A DNA stretch of 64,000 nucleotides from Guillardia theta CCMP2712 (taxonomy: Eukaryota > Cryptophyceae > Pyrenomonadales > Geminigeraceae): the NCBI RefSeq assembly GCF_000315625.1, contig NW_005434604.1, positions 73,643 through 137,642 of the forward strand. The letters are read 5' to 3'. The translations under genes and the position numbers were made by a program. Of this stretch, positions 36,001-51,000 are shown one piece after another. Below the pieces are notes generated by a model. The model saw nothing but the letters and a program-made list of their open reading frames with translations, ran no database searches and had not been told where the DNA came from. The first letter of the stretch is position 1, and each line of letters begins with the position of its first letter.

Positions 36001-39000
36001 CCTGGTAGTTACAAGCCAGATTCTCCCCCGTCCTCTCCCTTCTTACAAAGCTCAGGTGCTTCGAGCGTCAAGTTCAACCCTGTGACCGGAATGAATGCCG
36101 GGAGCTTGCAGGATAGAGAGGTAACATTTTGTTGGTTGTTGTCAATGATTCTGATACCGTCTCTTCCTCCTCTTCCTCCTCTTTCCTGCCCCCTTCCTCC
36201 TTTCCTCCTCATTCCTCAGAACATCGACAAGAGCAGACTTCGGCTCCACCTCCTCTCCCAGCTCCACACTCCCAACCTCATCTCCCGCCGCAACGCCATC
36301 GAGGCGATTGCCTCGCTCGTCAATGCACAGGACAAGGTTGGTGATAGACATGAAGGAGATGATAATCATGCTAAAGTGATGATGATGAAGATAAGGACGA
36401 TGATGATGATGATGTAATGATGCATGTTTTGCAGGTCCTGGTTGCCGAACTTCTCCTCTCCCTCAACGACAATCACGTTGAGATCCGAAAGGCTACGATC
36501 GACGCGCTTATCCCAGCAGCCAACCAAGGGCACTTGGAAGCGTACGCGGGTGACGAGTGCCCTCGTCCTTCCTTCCTCCTTTCGTCCCTCCCTCCTCTTT
36601 GTCCCCTTCGTTCCTCGCCCTCTTTCCTCCCTCCCTCCTCTTCTGACTCTCCTCCTATCTCCTCCTGTTGTGCAAGCGCCTCCTGAGACGCCAGGCAGGG
36701 ATCCAGAGCTCTCTGGACGACAAGGAGGCTGATGTCCGCCTGCATGCCATCAAGGCGCTGATTCAGGTGACGGGAGTAAGAGCAAAAGGGAGGGAAAGCA
36801 GGGCGGCGGGGGGGGGGAGAAGACAGGAGGATGAGGAGGGAAAGGGGACTGATGATGGAGGATGGAGGACGGAGGACGGAGAAGGGTGTACGGGGGGAGG
36901 GAGAAAGGGAGTAGTCAACGAGGATCTGTTCTCATGATTGCTGCAGGTGGACTGGACGCAAGAAGGGACGCCGAAGGCTCTGATGAACAGGCTGAGCGAC
37001 CCTGATCGCTATGTAAGGGGGGGAGAGGAGGAGAGAGGGAGGGAGGGCAGGGACAAAAGCTTGGGGGAGAAGAAACGGAAGCGAGGCAGGAGCAGGAGAA
37101 GGAGAAAGAGAAGGAGAGGAATTTTTACGCTGCTTCATTCAAGGTTCGAGCCAAGGCCAAGGATCTGCTAGTCAAGTATGCTACGGCTGGGAACGCAGAA
37201 GCTGCCTCCATCCTCCTCTGCTCGGGGTACCCTAGATCCCCACCATAGCGCTCGAGCTACTGACCCTGCTGGCAGGTTTCAGCCATCTCCTGCTGTCTGG
37301 AAGGAGCAAAACGAGGTGAACAGCCTCCCGTCCGCAGACCTTCTCTCATCCCCTCCCCTCCCTGGACCTTCCCGAACCATCTAGTTGCCACCTCTCCTCT
37401 CCCCTCCTCCCTCTAGCTCACCTCTCTCCACTCTCCTCCCCTTGCTTCGCCTTCGTCTCTCCTTCTGTCCCTCTCGTCTCACCTCCACCCATCCCCTCCT
37501 CGCTCCCTCACTCACTCTCCCACAGCAGAGCTCTCGTCCTGGGAGAGAGTCTGTGGCCTTCCTCTGCTAGCTCACCGAGTCTCACCATGAGTTTCGGTCA
37601 TGTATCATAATTCAATTAAAGGTTGTGATCCTTTTAATGTCCTCCTCACCCACCTCTCTTATCCTCTCTTCTTCTCTCCTCCTCTCCTCTCCCCCCGTTG
37701 TCTCCGTTCGTCCCCCCCCCCCCCCCCCCCCCTCCTCCTCCTCTTCTCCGCTGCTCTCCTCTCCTGCTTCTTTGTTCCATACTTCCACTTTTACCTTTAA
37801 CCTTACCTACCACCCTCCTCCCCCCCCCCCCCCCCTCCCCGCCACCTTCCCTCCCTCCCTCCCTCCCTCCCTCCCTCCCTCCCTCTCCCATATCCTCCCT
37901 CCTCTCCTGTCCCTGCCCTTCACCACCTTCACCTCTGTCCTCCCGGCTCGTCCTCGAGTCGCGCCATGCCGCCTTCAGCTCTTCGACCTGATGCCCCATG
38001 AAGCAGGATGAAGGATCGGCTGAGCGTGCATGTGGAGGAGGTCGCTCCCCTAGACGAGGAGGGGAGGGAAGACAGAGGAACGGAAGAGAGGGAGCAGGAA
38101 GAGGACAAGGACAAGGATGGGGTGAGGTGGGAGAAGGTGGAAGTGGAGGGGGAAGCGAAGGGAGAAGAGGAGGAGGGGAGGGAGGGAGAGTACGTGAGAG
38201 TGATCCTAGTAGATCGCGTTGCAAGGCCAAGGGGTGAAGCACAGACAGTCAGCCAGCGACGCCCTGCCAGCCATGCCGAGCAATCTCTCGCGGGGCGAGC
38301 GAGGGCGGTTCTGGCCATGAGCATGGGGAAGGCCAAAGAGGAGGAGGGGCAGGAGGAGACCGATGGGGAGGCGGTATGGGAGTGCTTGAACCTGTTCAGG
38401 CACGAGAGGAGCTACCGGAGGAGAGACCTGATCCGCTCAGGCTTCTTCCGCAAGCTCATGGCTGGTGACTTCTCCTCCGCCAACCAGCTCCAGATCTCCA
38501 TCAGGGACGGCTGTACCAACGCTGATGCGATGGCGGCGGCCCTGGACTACCTAGAGGCGAAACAGCTGCTGACAGGAGACTTCGACAGCTTCCAGGTGTT
38601 CGTAGCCTCTCGGCTACTCATCATCCCAGATCTCTCCCAGCAGGCAGCCCAGGAGATCGCCAGCTGCCTGGGCGCGGCGAACATTCTGCGAGCGATGCAC
38701 CATGCTCGAGAGTACCACTCCGTCGAGCTGCAGAGGGTCTGCCTTGAGTTCTGCTGGACTACCTCAGCACGGCCGCAAACGTGGTGCAGGGGATGCTGGT
38801 GGACTCGTCGGCGCACCAGGAGCTGCTGGCGCAGCTGAGAAACCTCCCGCACGACTCTGTAAGCTCCTGCTGGTTGAGGGGGGGAAGCAAGAGGGTTTGA
38901 CGAGCATGCGAAGTTCAGGGAGCTGGTGGTGAGCAGGAGGAAGCGGGTGGAAAGGTACTACCATCCCCTGCCCGCGTACAAGATGTGCGTCATTCGGAGG

Positions 39001-42000
39001 ACCAAGAGCCCAGAGAAGAGCTGGGCTGTGTACAAGCTCTACGAGGAGCACACTATGGAGTTTCAGCTGTCAGCTGCTCGAGATCTCAAGACTGGGGAGT
39101 GAGAGCATATCACCGTTCTTGTCCTCTCCTCCCGCTGCCCCTGACCTCAAGTTGCTGCCAGCATCGTCGTCACCACGGACGAGAACCTCTCCCAGACTCC
39201 CCGGGGCATCCACAGCGATCATGTCGTAGCTGTCCTCCACTCCAACACCTTCGAGACTCACGTGAGAAGGAATTTCGCTCCTCCTCCTTTTCTTCCTTCT
39301 CCTTTTTTCTTCCTCCTTTCTCCCTCCCCCTTCCCGCTCCTCCTCCTCATCCTCTTCTCCCCCTCCAACACCCTCCTTGCTCCTTTTACTATTCCACATC
39401 CCCCAATACCTCCCCTCCCCCCTCGTCCACCTCGCGTCCTCCAGTTCCTCTCAACTGCTGTCTCCTTCCCCGAAACCCCAGCTGTCCTCTTCCTCAACCA
39501 CTTGCTTCTGTGTTCTAGTCAGTGCGTCCTCCTCCTCTCCTCCTCACCTCCTCTCACCTTCTTCTCAGTTCACCCTCTTCGACAACGGGATCAACAACAG
39601 CCGCCTCCTCCTCAACCTCCCGGGCTGTCAGAGGCGGGAGCTAGGAAGCATCCAGTACGACTCCTCGCTCCTCCACCACGGCCCAAGGAGCATCCTCTGC
39701 GTGTTTGCAGAGTTCCCCTGCAGCCAGAGCGCTGCGGACGATTTTGTTGGGGAAGAGGAGGGAGAGAGTGCTGGCGACGACTCTCCTCCTCCTCCATCCC
39801 ACCATGGTTACCTCCACCACCTCCTCCTCCTTCCACTCCTCCTCTCCTACCATGGTCGTCCCCTCTTCCTCTGCTCCTCTGCTCCCCTGCTCCTCTCCTT
39901 CCCTCCTCCTCTCCTCACGACTCCGCAGACAAGACACGCTGGGGCAGGCCGGAAGGGTTTCTTCAGAAGCAGCTTCATGCTACGACGGTGAGCTGCCTTG
40001 GACGCCATGCACGTGTCGGTGCTGAGAGGACATGCAAGGTGAACGAAGGAGTCGTGAAGCTGCACAACCTTGCGCCGAAGGTACTCCTCCTCCTCCTCNN
40101 NNNNNNNNNNNNNNNNNNNNNNNNNNNNNNNNNNNNNNNNNNNNNNNNNNNNNNNNNNNNNNNNNNNNNNNNNNNNNNNNNNNNNNNNNNNNNNNNNNCC
40201 TCCTCGCCTCTCCCTTCCAAGTAGACATTCGATTCCTGACCTCCTTCCCATTAACTTGCGGCGCAGTGGAACGAGAAGACAGGAGCATACAGCCTGGACT
40301 TCTACAAGCGTGTCAGGGTATCGTCCTTTCTCTTCCCCTACTCGTCATCTTGCACCCCTTGCTGATCTCCTCCTGCCTTTCCCCAAGATCTGTTTCTCCT
40401 CCTCCTGCCTTTCCCCCAAGATCTGTTTCTCCTCCTCCTGCCTTCCCCCAAGATCTGTTTCTCCTCCTCCTGCCTTCCCCCAAGATCTGTTTCTCCTCCT
40501 CCTGCCTTCCCCCAAGATCTGTTTCTCCTCCTCCCAACCTCCTCCTGTTGTTCGTCTCACTGCTGGCGAAGCTTCCGAGTAAGAAGAACTTCATCCTCGT
40601 GCCTTGCGACAACGAAGGTCCAGTCCTGTCCCTCCCCTTCCTTTGTTCTCCCTCCCTCCAGTTTCCCCCCTGTTGCTCTCCCCTTCTCTCCCCTCCTCTC
40701 CCCTCCCACACCTTCTCTCCTCAGCAAATTCCTTCACTTTGCTTCTTCCATACACTCTTCTTACACTCTTCTTCTCCTCATTGCCGTTTCCCTTCGTCTT
40801 TTCCTCCTCTTCTCACCAACTACTCAGAAGACGTAGTATGCATCTTTGGCAAAGTTCGCAAGGACACATATGTGAGCCGTTCCCTTTCCTTCCCCCTCCT
40901 CTCTTATCTCGTTCTCGTCAGGCTCTCGACTTCAAGCCCCCACTCTCCATGCTGCAAGCTTTTCTCGCCGCTCTCAGCAGGTTCAAGCCAAACCCTCCAC
41001 CCGCCTGTTCGTCCAACCATCCTCTGCTAGCCCTCTCCCCTCCTCTTCTCCTCGCTCACTTTCTTTCCAGCTTCGAACATCGCATGGGGTTGACATGATG
41101 ATACGACGAATACACGTACACGCAGAAAACAATCTCATCACTCCTCCCTCCTCTCTCTACACCTCTTCATGTCATGTGAAGCTTGCATCCTGCGCTAGCC
41201 GGTCAAGTCCAGCTGTCCACGCCTCTTCGTCGTCCATCGCCGCGTCCTCCCCGGTCCTCACTCCCCAGAGCATCTCTTGAAACGCTGCTCTCTCCGTCTC
41301 CGAGGACAGGTCGTGTATCCTTTCTCCCTCCTCCACTCCTCTCCCCCTCTCCCCCCCGTCGCTCGACCCTGCCGGTCCCCCGTGATCTCCTCCTTTTACT
41401 CCGCCATGAGCCGCAGGAGGCTCGCCCCCCAACGTCTCCTTGCTGTCCTCCTCCGCAGGCCCAGCTCCAGCTGCAGCTCTTGCTCCAGCTCCTCTATCTT
41501 CATCGAAGGTGGACGGGTCCAACTGGCTCCCCGGCGAGGTAGGCTGCAGTTTCAAGTCCGTGGGATACAAGATGTACTGCAAAGTTCCTGCCATGAGGCA
41601 AGTGAATGGAAGAAGATTCGGCAAAAGGCAGAAGGAGGTAGAGCCAGCGGCAGGATAAGGGGTAGGAAGTGGATGGGGCAGGAGGAGAAAGGAAAACAGC
41701 CGACGCCAACAAGAAGTGGAAGTCGAAAGGTGAAGGAAGAGGCAGAGGAGAAAAAGAAAAAAAGAGGGAGAGAGGGAAGAAGAGAAAGGAGGGGGAGGGG
41801 CAACTTACGATCAACTGGCCCCATCCCTTGTTCTGCCATGCTGCTGATCCGGTTGCTCGTCTCCCTCATCGCTCCGATCCACTTCCCAGTCAGGCTCGCC
41901 TCATCCTGCACATCCTTGGAGTGAGGAAGGAGAGTCTATGGAGAGTCAGAGGATCAGTCAAGGGGTTGAGCTCTTACCTCGCTGCCTATCTTCATCCCGT

Positions 42001-45000
42001 CCGTTGCCGCCTTGTACATCTCGTAAAATGCCTGCGACCCGTCCTGCAGTCCTCAGTCAGATCGAGGTGGGTGGAGGGAGAGAGGGACTTGCGGAAAGTA
42101 GAGAGGAGGGGGGTGGAGGAAGAGGAAGAGGAAGAGGAAGAGGAAGAGGAAGATGGATAGTAGACAAGTGTAGGGGAACTGAGATTCAGACCTTGCTCAC
42201 GAAAAAATTTGTCAAGCTTTCATCCTTCTCCTGTTCAACATCCCCAGCACGCAAATGCTTCATCTCCGCCATGCGTCCCGCCCTCTCTCCCTCGCTGTCA
42301 GCTTCCCTCCTCGAGTGGCTCCGAGCATTCGAGCCCCACTTGGCATCAAGCTCCTCCTCCCACGCGCGTGTGGCTCGATGGTGATGCTTGATCTCGGGGG
42401 AATCACGGTAATCGACTCCTTCCCCCCTGCCCTTCTCCCTCTCCCTCTCCCTCTCCCTCTCCCTCCTCTCCCTCTCTTTCCTCCTCGATCTCTTCTGATC
42501 ACTCCTCACTGTACTCGCCGAGCTCGCGCCGTCTCCCTCGTCCGCCCCGCCTTGTGCGTTGGAGCTCGTGACCGTCGGGAACATCACAGACTCCAGTAGT
42601 CGGTCGACCCCCTTCGCCAGCCCCGACAGATAGTCTTGACCTGGGAGCCGAGAGGAGGAGCTAGAAGACCTGTCCATGGCCTTCCGCTCCGACGTCGCCC
42701 CTCCATGCTCACTCGAGGCTCGGCTCGACTTGCCTGACCCTCCTCCCACTGTGGACAGCATGGCGAGGTGGTTTGCGTCCTCCTCAGAGATGGCAAGGAC
42801 AGACATGGCGGATGAGTCCAAGGAGGAGAGCGCTTCCAGCCCTCCTTGTGCCGTCAGGAACCTCTGCCGGCATGCGATGATGATGTTCTGCAGGTTTGCG
42901 AGGATGGAGAGCTGACTGCCGTTGGGTGTGGCCTGCAGCAGCGAGACGTCAACAGGCATCACCCCGTGAGCGGCCAGCAGCTGATCCACGTCCTTGCTCA
43001 GCATCAGCACAGCTACTTGCACTCTCGTCCTGTCCTGACCCTTGAGGAACAGGGGGAAGTCGTTGCCGTCCTTGGTATTGTTCCTGGAGGATGAAACGCT
43101 CAGGTCGCGCATGACGCTCCTGGAGGACATCGGGACAGGGAGGAAGCGAAGGGTCAAGCCGACGTACTTGGACATGAGCAGTACCACATGGCAGACGTGC
43201 CCGAGAGCAGTCGAAACCATCTCATCGTCTCCGCTGCTGGAGGATGTCAAGGCTGGAAGCATCAGCCCGCAGATCGTCCGGGTCACCCCATCTGCCGCCG
43301 TGAAGATGGGATAAGCGCTGTGGAGAGCAGCGGTAAGGAAGTTCTGCCGAGTTCGCAGCTCCTTCCGCGCGTCTCTCAGCGCCTGTCTGTCTGCATCGAT
43401 CGCCTGCGAACGCTTCCTCCTCGCCTCATCGAGGGAGTTTGCGGGGACCATGCTGTCTTCCTCAGCTGTATCCGAGGACCTCCGCCTTGCACTCTCGTCA
43501 GCTGGGGAGTCTCTTTCCATCTGAAGGTTCATGACAGTCAACACCCTTTGTCCGAGGCTCTTTCGCAGTCTCTCCGACTCAAGGCTGACTTGCACCCTGC
43601 CTTCCTCCCGTTCCACCTGAGCTGACAGCTGCTGCACCTTGTTCTCCTCCTCCGCCACCCTCCTCCGAAGGTCTCGCAACCTTCCCGCACTTTCTCTCTT
43701 GCGTAGAAGCTCCTGCTCTTTGGCAGCCTGTGAAGAGAGTAGCTCCTCCAGCCTCTGCTTCGCCAAAGCCGTCTGAACTTTCTTCAGCATGACGCACTTT
43801 CTCATATACGCGAGGGCCTGTGATCGAGCAGAACAAACCCTGGGAAGATGTTTCTGCTCCTCAACGCCTCCTTCCTCTCTCACCACCTCCTGCAGTCTCG
43901 ACGCTGACGAGACTTCAGGAGTGCTCTGACCACTCGCGTCTTCGCTCCTCCTCTCACCATTGGAGAGATGCAGTGTCACTGTGCCGTTCGAACTGTCGTG
44001 GACGGTGGGATTAGCATTCTTGATGGTGTCCCCGAGGATGTTTCCACTGGCAGCAGCTCGCTTGCGATGCTTCTGGTTGAAGCCATCTGCTCTTGAAGCT
44101 TGCATCGACAGATCTCGATTGAGATTCATCTTCTGAAGCAACCCGGACATGGACGAAATGCTGGCATCCACGTAGGTAGACCAAACGCCGACTGAGTCTG
44201 AGATGCTGAAGAAAATTGCGTTCCTTGGGAGAGAGAGCTTCACCTGAGCAGAGAGTCAACAATGAAGAAAGCAAACACAAAGAGGAAAGAAGGCGACTTA
44301 CTTCGCTCAAGGAAGATTCTACCTTCACCCACATCCTCAGATCCAACACATTCTCAAACAGCAACTTGGTCTCCACGATCTCACCATGGACGATGGAGGA
44401 CCGATCGGGAAGTTTGCATGCCGCCGAGGCTGCAGGGCACCCGCCATGACCTCCATCGTTACATCGTCTCCCGCATAGATCCTCGTCCAGCTTCCATCTA
44501 TGGCACGACCATGGTGCGGGTCTGGGAAGAGGTTGTTGCATATCATGTGGCACATCACTGCTGCATCCCCGTCCTGCGTATGGGCGGCAAAGGCAGTTCC
44601 ATACGCGGATGACAAACTTGTTTTTCTCCGCGGTACCGCGCTCAATCGCGCCCATGTTTATGTGCATAAGCATCTCAGTGTGGTCTACGTCCGTCCACGA
44701 AGGGTTGGATGTTTTGCGGCACAAGGTACTGGAGTAGAAGCTCTCCTTTACGACGGCTCCAGTCTTTCCATCAACCAGGTGCATGCTAAAGAAGCAAGCT
44801 ATCTGGCAGGTGTCACTTTCTTTCAACAGCATGTTTGCTGTTGACATGTTCCGGATCAGGACACCTTTAAGATCCTTCAGCAACACCATCCTAGTTGAAG
44901 GTTGATTGGCTTCTGGCAATATCGTACAGGTTCGGTCAGTGTATCGACCTCCAAGTTACCTCCTTCCATTTGCTCTTCATAGAGGCAGTTTTTGCCCAAT

Positions 45001-48000
45001 GTGCATGCATCATTCAAACAACCTTCCAACAGACCAGATCACTGTTGACTCACCAACTTGCACTTAGTTCTGATCTGTTTATCAGCTTCTTCCTCGTCGT
45101 CTTCCCATTTTGGGCCCCATTGCTCCGACTCCGCCACCACCGGCACAAGCCGCCATGACGTGGTGAGGAAAAGTATTGTATGCTCGGTCTAAAACTGTAA
45201 TAAAAATGCATTCTGTACCAGGATCAATCCCCGCACTGTTTGTAAAAGGTTTTACATGGGTATTTGTAAAAACCTTGACTAATATATTTTTTATATTGAT
45301 ATAGTAGTACAGAATAATATATTTTTACACTTATGGCACAAATCAGTAGTGATGTGGCGCGGGCCGGCCGGGCGGAAGTTCGCCGGGCCCGGGTACGGTC
45401 GGCCGCCGGGATCGGACCCGTGTGAATGGCGGCGGGGCCCGGTCGGGGCTGCAATTGGACTGCACAGTTAAGTTTGGGGATTTTTAACTTAACTTTGAGT
45501 AAAGAAGAATTTGGGGGACTGCACCTAGTCCAGTTGGAAGAGACTAGACTCTCACTTAACCGTTTGAGTAAAGGCCAGCAGCCTGGCCGGGCGCACGGCC
45601 GGGAGTGACTGCAGTGCGGCAGCGGCACGTGACGCCGGTCCCGGGTGCCGCGCACACCTGAGGGTCGGCCCGGGCCGGGCGGGCCCGGGGTCACTGGACT
45701 GGCAAACTGATGAAAGCCTGGCAGTGCCGGGCTCGCCGCACTGAGAAACAGATTACTAATTTTAACTTAACTTCAAGTGAGTAAAGTTACGAACTGTGAG
45801 CCCCGCACCGTCACGGTCTAACTTTGGACAAGGCAAGATTCACTGGCTAAAGACTCCCGATGGTTCCGAAGTTCCTTGTTGCTGAGAGATGGGTCCTGAA
45901 TTACTCCGGGAACTTAGCATGCGGAGCTGGAGACTCCTTAGCGAAGATAGACCGTGGGCTGGTACTAGCAGGCGTGAAAGAGAATGGGCGAGCACCAGAA
46001 CCTGGATGTGAATCCTGCTGTGGTCGATCTTGCATGATTGAATCAACATCTCTCGTTACGGAAAGAAAACGGGGAATTGAAATTGTTCAGCTCCAACATT
46101 GGTGTGGATTGATCGATTTCAACAGTTTGCTTGCCTTCTTTGCGAAAATCATTCTTGGAATCGTTTGAGATTCTGAATCAAAGCTGGAATGTGAACCAAT
46201 TTGCTACCACACAACATTGCGAAAGACCTTGAGCTCAGATAATCTCAGGACCATCGTTTATTAAGCACACACTCATCAGATCAGCAGCACCACTGCAACG
46301 ATCTGGCATCGTCATCCTATACGCGCAAGGGGCGTCCGGTATGAGTCCAGAATACAACAAATCGGACGATTACTTGAGTGTGCGATGAGGCTCTTGGCTG
46401 AGTTGCTGCACCCAACGATGAAGCAGGATTATTGACAGAAATGAGGTTGTTTTGATAGTGAACGAAGTTGCACTGAGTCTTCGCATTACATTGAAAAAGC
46501 TTCAGCTCAGCTGTTATCACAAATACAATCGATCAGTATTGTCATAACCTTCTGAACGGCCAGTTGTGCTGACGTGTAGGATGCAATGCTATTATGGAAA
46601 CGCCTCTGCTGTTCTTGCCCGTAAGGTCTAGATAGCGGCAGCGTAGCTATTCCACATCTATACTACACTAGTGCAAAATATCATCGCCTTGTAAGAGAGC
46701 GGGTTGCTTCATACTTTGCTGGACTTTCACATGACGCTGACTCGTTTGAACTTGAAGGTCTCACTAAAGTGCGGCAGCGCTAGCCTCTGCTTGTCAAAGC
46801 TGTCATGGCATGCCAATGGTAAGACGTCAAAGTCGGTTGCAGCCGAGGGCTGAAGTTCAAGGCAATAGGGGTGGAAGACGTGTGGGATATCATCATGAAG
46901 TAGCCACGTGACGGTGCCGATTAAGATTTGGATCGACGCAGAGAGGAAAGAGCCGGTAAGTATGAACCCGGCGAGCAGTGCCTGCACAAGGGCCTGCCAG
47001 AGCATGGAGCTGCAGCGAGGCGCTGAATCAATCTCCGGATGTATCTGGGGGAGGGGATAAAGACCATTAAGAGTCTCCCGGCATCAAGGAAGGGGTAGAC
47101 GAGGGCAGGAGGAAACCAACGACGATCCCGGATGCCAGTCAAAACCTATTTTGACCAGGTAAAAACGCGACGTTTGAAAAAGACAGTCAGATAAACCCTA
47201 AAACCCCTCCCAACAACTTCATTGCTATCTGATCAACTTCTGCAGCTTCCAGTCCTTACTATCCCTGCCATGTCCTCCTCCTCCCACGACTGGCAAGCCT
47301 CTCCCGTCCCTTCTCTCCCTTCTCTCCCCTCCCCCTCCCGCATGCCTGCCCACGCCGCCCTCCTGCTCCGCCTCTCCCTTGCGCTGGCCGTGGCTTGCCT
47401 CGCGAGCCTGGTCAGCGGCCTTGTCTGGCTCCTCCAAGACGACGACTTGGAGTCTCCCGTCACCCTGGACTCTCGTCTGGCGCTCCCGTCGGCGCCCCGG
47501 CTGGATCTCCTGCCGGCGGCATGCCAGGCAGGCGGCTTCGACAGGCGGAGGCTGCTGCAGCCGCACTTCGGTCAGACCTTCAAGGTCAAGCGCGTCGGCG
47601 TCCTCTAGACGACGGGAGAGAGGGGCTGTGTAGAGTAGCGAAGCATGTATGTAGAGTAAATAAAGAAGCACGACTTTGAGCTGTCTTCTCGTGTGTCCTG
47701 GCAGCGTCGGGGGAGGAGGTGGAGTGCTGGCAGGCAGGCTCTAGCCTGTCAGCCACGACCAGGGGGAGCAGAGGAAACGTCTGGACCGACGAGCATCGCT
47801 CTCCGGAGCCTTGCTCCATGCTGTCTTCTGAGTGGGAATAGCCTTGGAGTCTCAAGAGCTCCTCATGAGACAGCAGGTGAGGCTGGAGCGACAAAGCTCC
47901 CTGCCTCTGCCTCTCTCAGGCGCGTCCCGGTCCCGCCCAAGAGCCAACAGTCTCAGCCATGGTCGAGAACGCACGCAAAGGGTGCCGCATGCCTTGAGCG

Positions 48001-51000
48001 AGGAAACGCAGCGATACGACCGCACGTGTAGCAACATAGGCCATGCGGTCTAGCGCAGTGCTCTCAGCCTCTCCCAGGCGGTACAGCGTCCTATCAGCAG
48101 ATACCAGTCTTTCATTCATTACCAACCATCGCCTCCTACATACACCCTCTCGTCCTATCTTACTACCCTCCTGTCCCTCGTCGCTCTGGATGGCCGCTGG
48201 CTCCATGCTGGCTCACAGCTTGGCTCCTCTGCCCCGCCGCTGCTCCCCTCCTTGACCTCCGTCGCCCCCATTCCCCCCGCTCCTGCCGTCCTTCCCAGCC
48301 GCACCCACTCCCCCGTCGCCCCCATCACGGCCTTGCCCGACTCGATGAGGCGGATAGATGCCTGCAGGCATGCCAGCTGCTTGACCCGCAAGGGCGCTGG
48401 GCTGTCGGGGCAGGGGCGGCGGTCGGCGGGCGGCGAGTCGACGCAAGTATCGCACGGCATGTCGCTGTGTACAAGGGATGCCAAGAATGAGAGGAGCGGC
48501 AGACGCCAAGGAGATGAGACGAAGGGGGGATGTTTACTCCAGGCACGGCTGTCATGATCAGGCATGCTTGTCCCATCGAAACATCGCGATTGGCGGTCAC
48601 TTGTTGACATGCGACTAGGCCAAGCGATCTGTTTTTTTCGAGCTACATCGCAATCCACAACGGCGTCCGGACTTCTTTCCTGTCAGCAAGATCTCCGACT
48701 GATATCCATCCATTGCGGTCGATCGTCTTCCGGCTTCAGTCCCATCGAATCGTCGCCCTTCCCAGTCACCCGCCGCCGTGCCAGACCCGGAAGCGCTGCG
48801 CTTCGCCAAAAGATCCTATTCGGTCCCCCCCCGCTCCCCCTTACAAGATCGCGCACCTCCCTTCCCTATCCTCCCCATTGCCCCCCACCTCATCAAACGC
48901 GCTTGAGCAAGCCATCACTCGATACCCGACATCTTGCCCTACCCGCGCCTCCTCCCCTCCACCGACATGTCCTCCTCCTCCCACGACTGGCAAGCCTCCC
49001 CCGTCCGTCCCTTCCCTTCTCTCCCCTCCCCCTCCCGCATACCTGCACACGCCGCCCTCCTGCTCCGCCTCTCCCTTGCGCTGGCCGTGGCTTGCCTCGC
49101 GAGCCTGGTCAGCGGCCTTGTCTGGCTCCTCCAAGACGACGACTTGGAGTCTCCCGTCACCCTGGACTCTCGTCTGGCGCTCCCGTCGGGGCCCCGGCTG
49201 GATCTCCTGCCGGCGGCATGCCAGGCAGGCGGCTTCGACAGGCGGAGGCTGCTGCAGCCGCACTTCGGTCAGACCTTCAAGGTCAAGCGCGTCGGCGTCC
49301 TCTAGACGACGGGAGAGAGGGGCTGTGTAGAGTAGCGAAGCATGTATGTAGAGTAAATAAAGAAGCACGACTTTGAGCTGTCTTCTCGTGTGTCCTGGCA
49401 GCGTCGGGGGAGGAGGTGGAGAGCTGGCAGGCAGGCTCTAGCCTGTCAGCCACGACCAGGGGGAGCAGAGGAAACGTCTGGGCCGACGAGCATCGCTATC
49501 CGGAGCCTTGCTCCATGCTGTCTTCTGAGTGGGAATAGCCTTGGAGTCTCAAGAGCTCCTCATGAGACAGCAGGTGAGGCTGGAGCGACAAAGCTCCCTG
49601 CCTTTGCCTCTCTCAGGCGCGTCCCGGTCCCGCCCAAGAGCCAACAGTCACAGCCATGGTCGAGAACGCACGCAAAGGGTGCCGCATGCCTTGAGCGAGG
49701 AAACGCAGCGATACGACCGCACGTGTAGCAACATAGGCCATGCGGTCTAGCGCAGTGCTCTCAGCCTCTCCCAGGCGGTACAGCGTCCTATCAGCAGATA
49801 CCAGTCTTTCATTCATTACCAACCATCGCCTCCTACATACACCCTCTCGTCCTATCTTACTACCCTCCTGTCCCTCGTCGCTCTGGATGGCCGCTGGCTC
49901 CATGCTGGCTCACAGCTTGGCTCCTCTGCCCCGCCGCTGCTCCCCTCCTTGACCTCCGTCGCCCCCATTCCCCCCGCTCCTGCCGTCCTTCCCAGCCGCA
50001 CCCACTCCCCCGTCGCCCCCATCACGGCCTTGCCCGACTCGATGAGGCGGATAGATGCCTGCAGGCATGCCAGCTGCTTGGCCCACAAGGGCGCTGGGCT
50101 GTCGGGGCAGGGGCGGCGGTCGGCGGGCGGCGAGTCGACGCAAGTATCGCACGGCATGTCGCTGTGTACAAGGGATGCCAAGAATGAGAGGAGCGGCAGA
50201 CGCCAAGGAGATGAGACGAAGGGGGGATGTTTACTCCAGGCACGGCTGTCATGATCAGGCATGCTTGTCCCATCGAAACATCGCGATTGGCGGTCACTTG
50301 TTGACATGCGACTAGGCCAAGCGATCTGTTTTTCGAGCTACCTTGCAATCCTCAACGGCATCCGGGACTTACTCCCATCGAATCGTCGCCCTTCCCAGTC
50401 ACCCGCCGCCGTGCCAGACCCGGAAGCGCTGCGCTTCGCCAAAAGATCCTATTCGGCCCCCCCGTTCTCCCTTACAAGATCGCGCACCTCCCTTCCCTAT
50501 CCTCCCCATCGCCCCCCACCTCATCAAACGCGCTTGAGCAAGCCATCACTCGATACCCGACATCTTGCCCTGACCCCGCCTTCTCTCCTCCACCTACATG
50601 TCCTCCTCCTCCCACGACTGGCAAGCCTCTCTCGTCCGTCCCTTCCCTTCTCTTCCCTCCCCCTCCCGCATGCCTGCCCACGCCGTCCTCCTGCTCCGCC
50701 TCTCCCTTGCGCTGGCCGTGGCTTGCCTCGCGAGCCTGGTCAGCGGCCTTGTCTGGCTCCTCCAAGACGACGACTTGGAGTCTCCCGTCACCCTGGACTC
50801 TCGTCTGGCGCTCCCGTCGGGGCCCCGGCTGGATCTCCTGCCGGCGGCATGCCAGGCAGGCGGCTTCGACAGGCGGAGGCTGCTGCAGCCGCACTTCGGT
50901 CAGACCTTCAAGGTCAAGCGCGTCGGCGTCCTCTAGACGACGGGGAGAGAGGGGCTGTGTAGAGTAGCGAAGCATGTATGTAGAGTAAATAAAGAAGCAC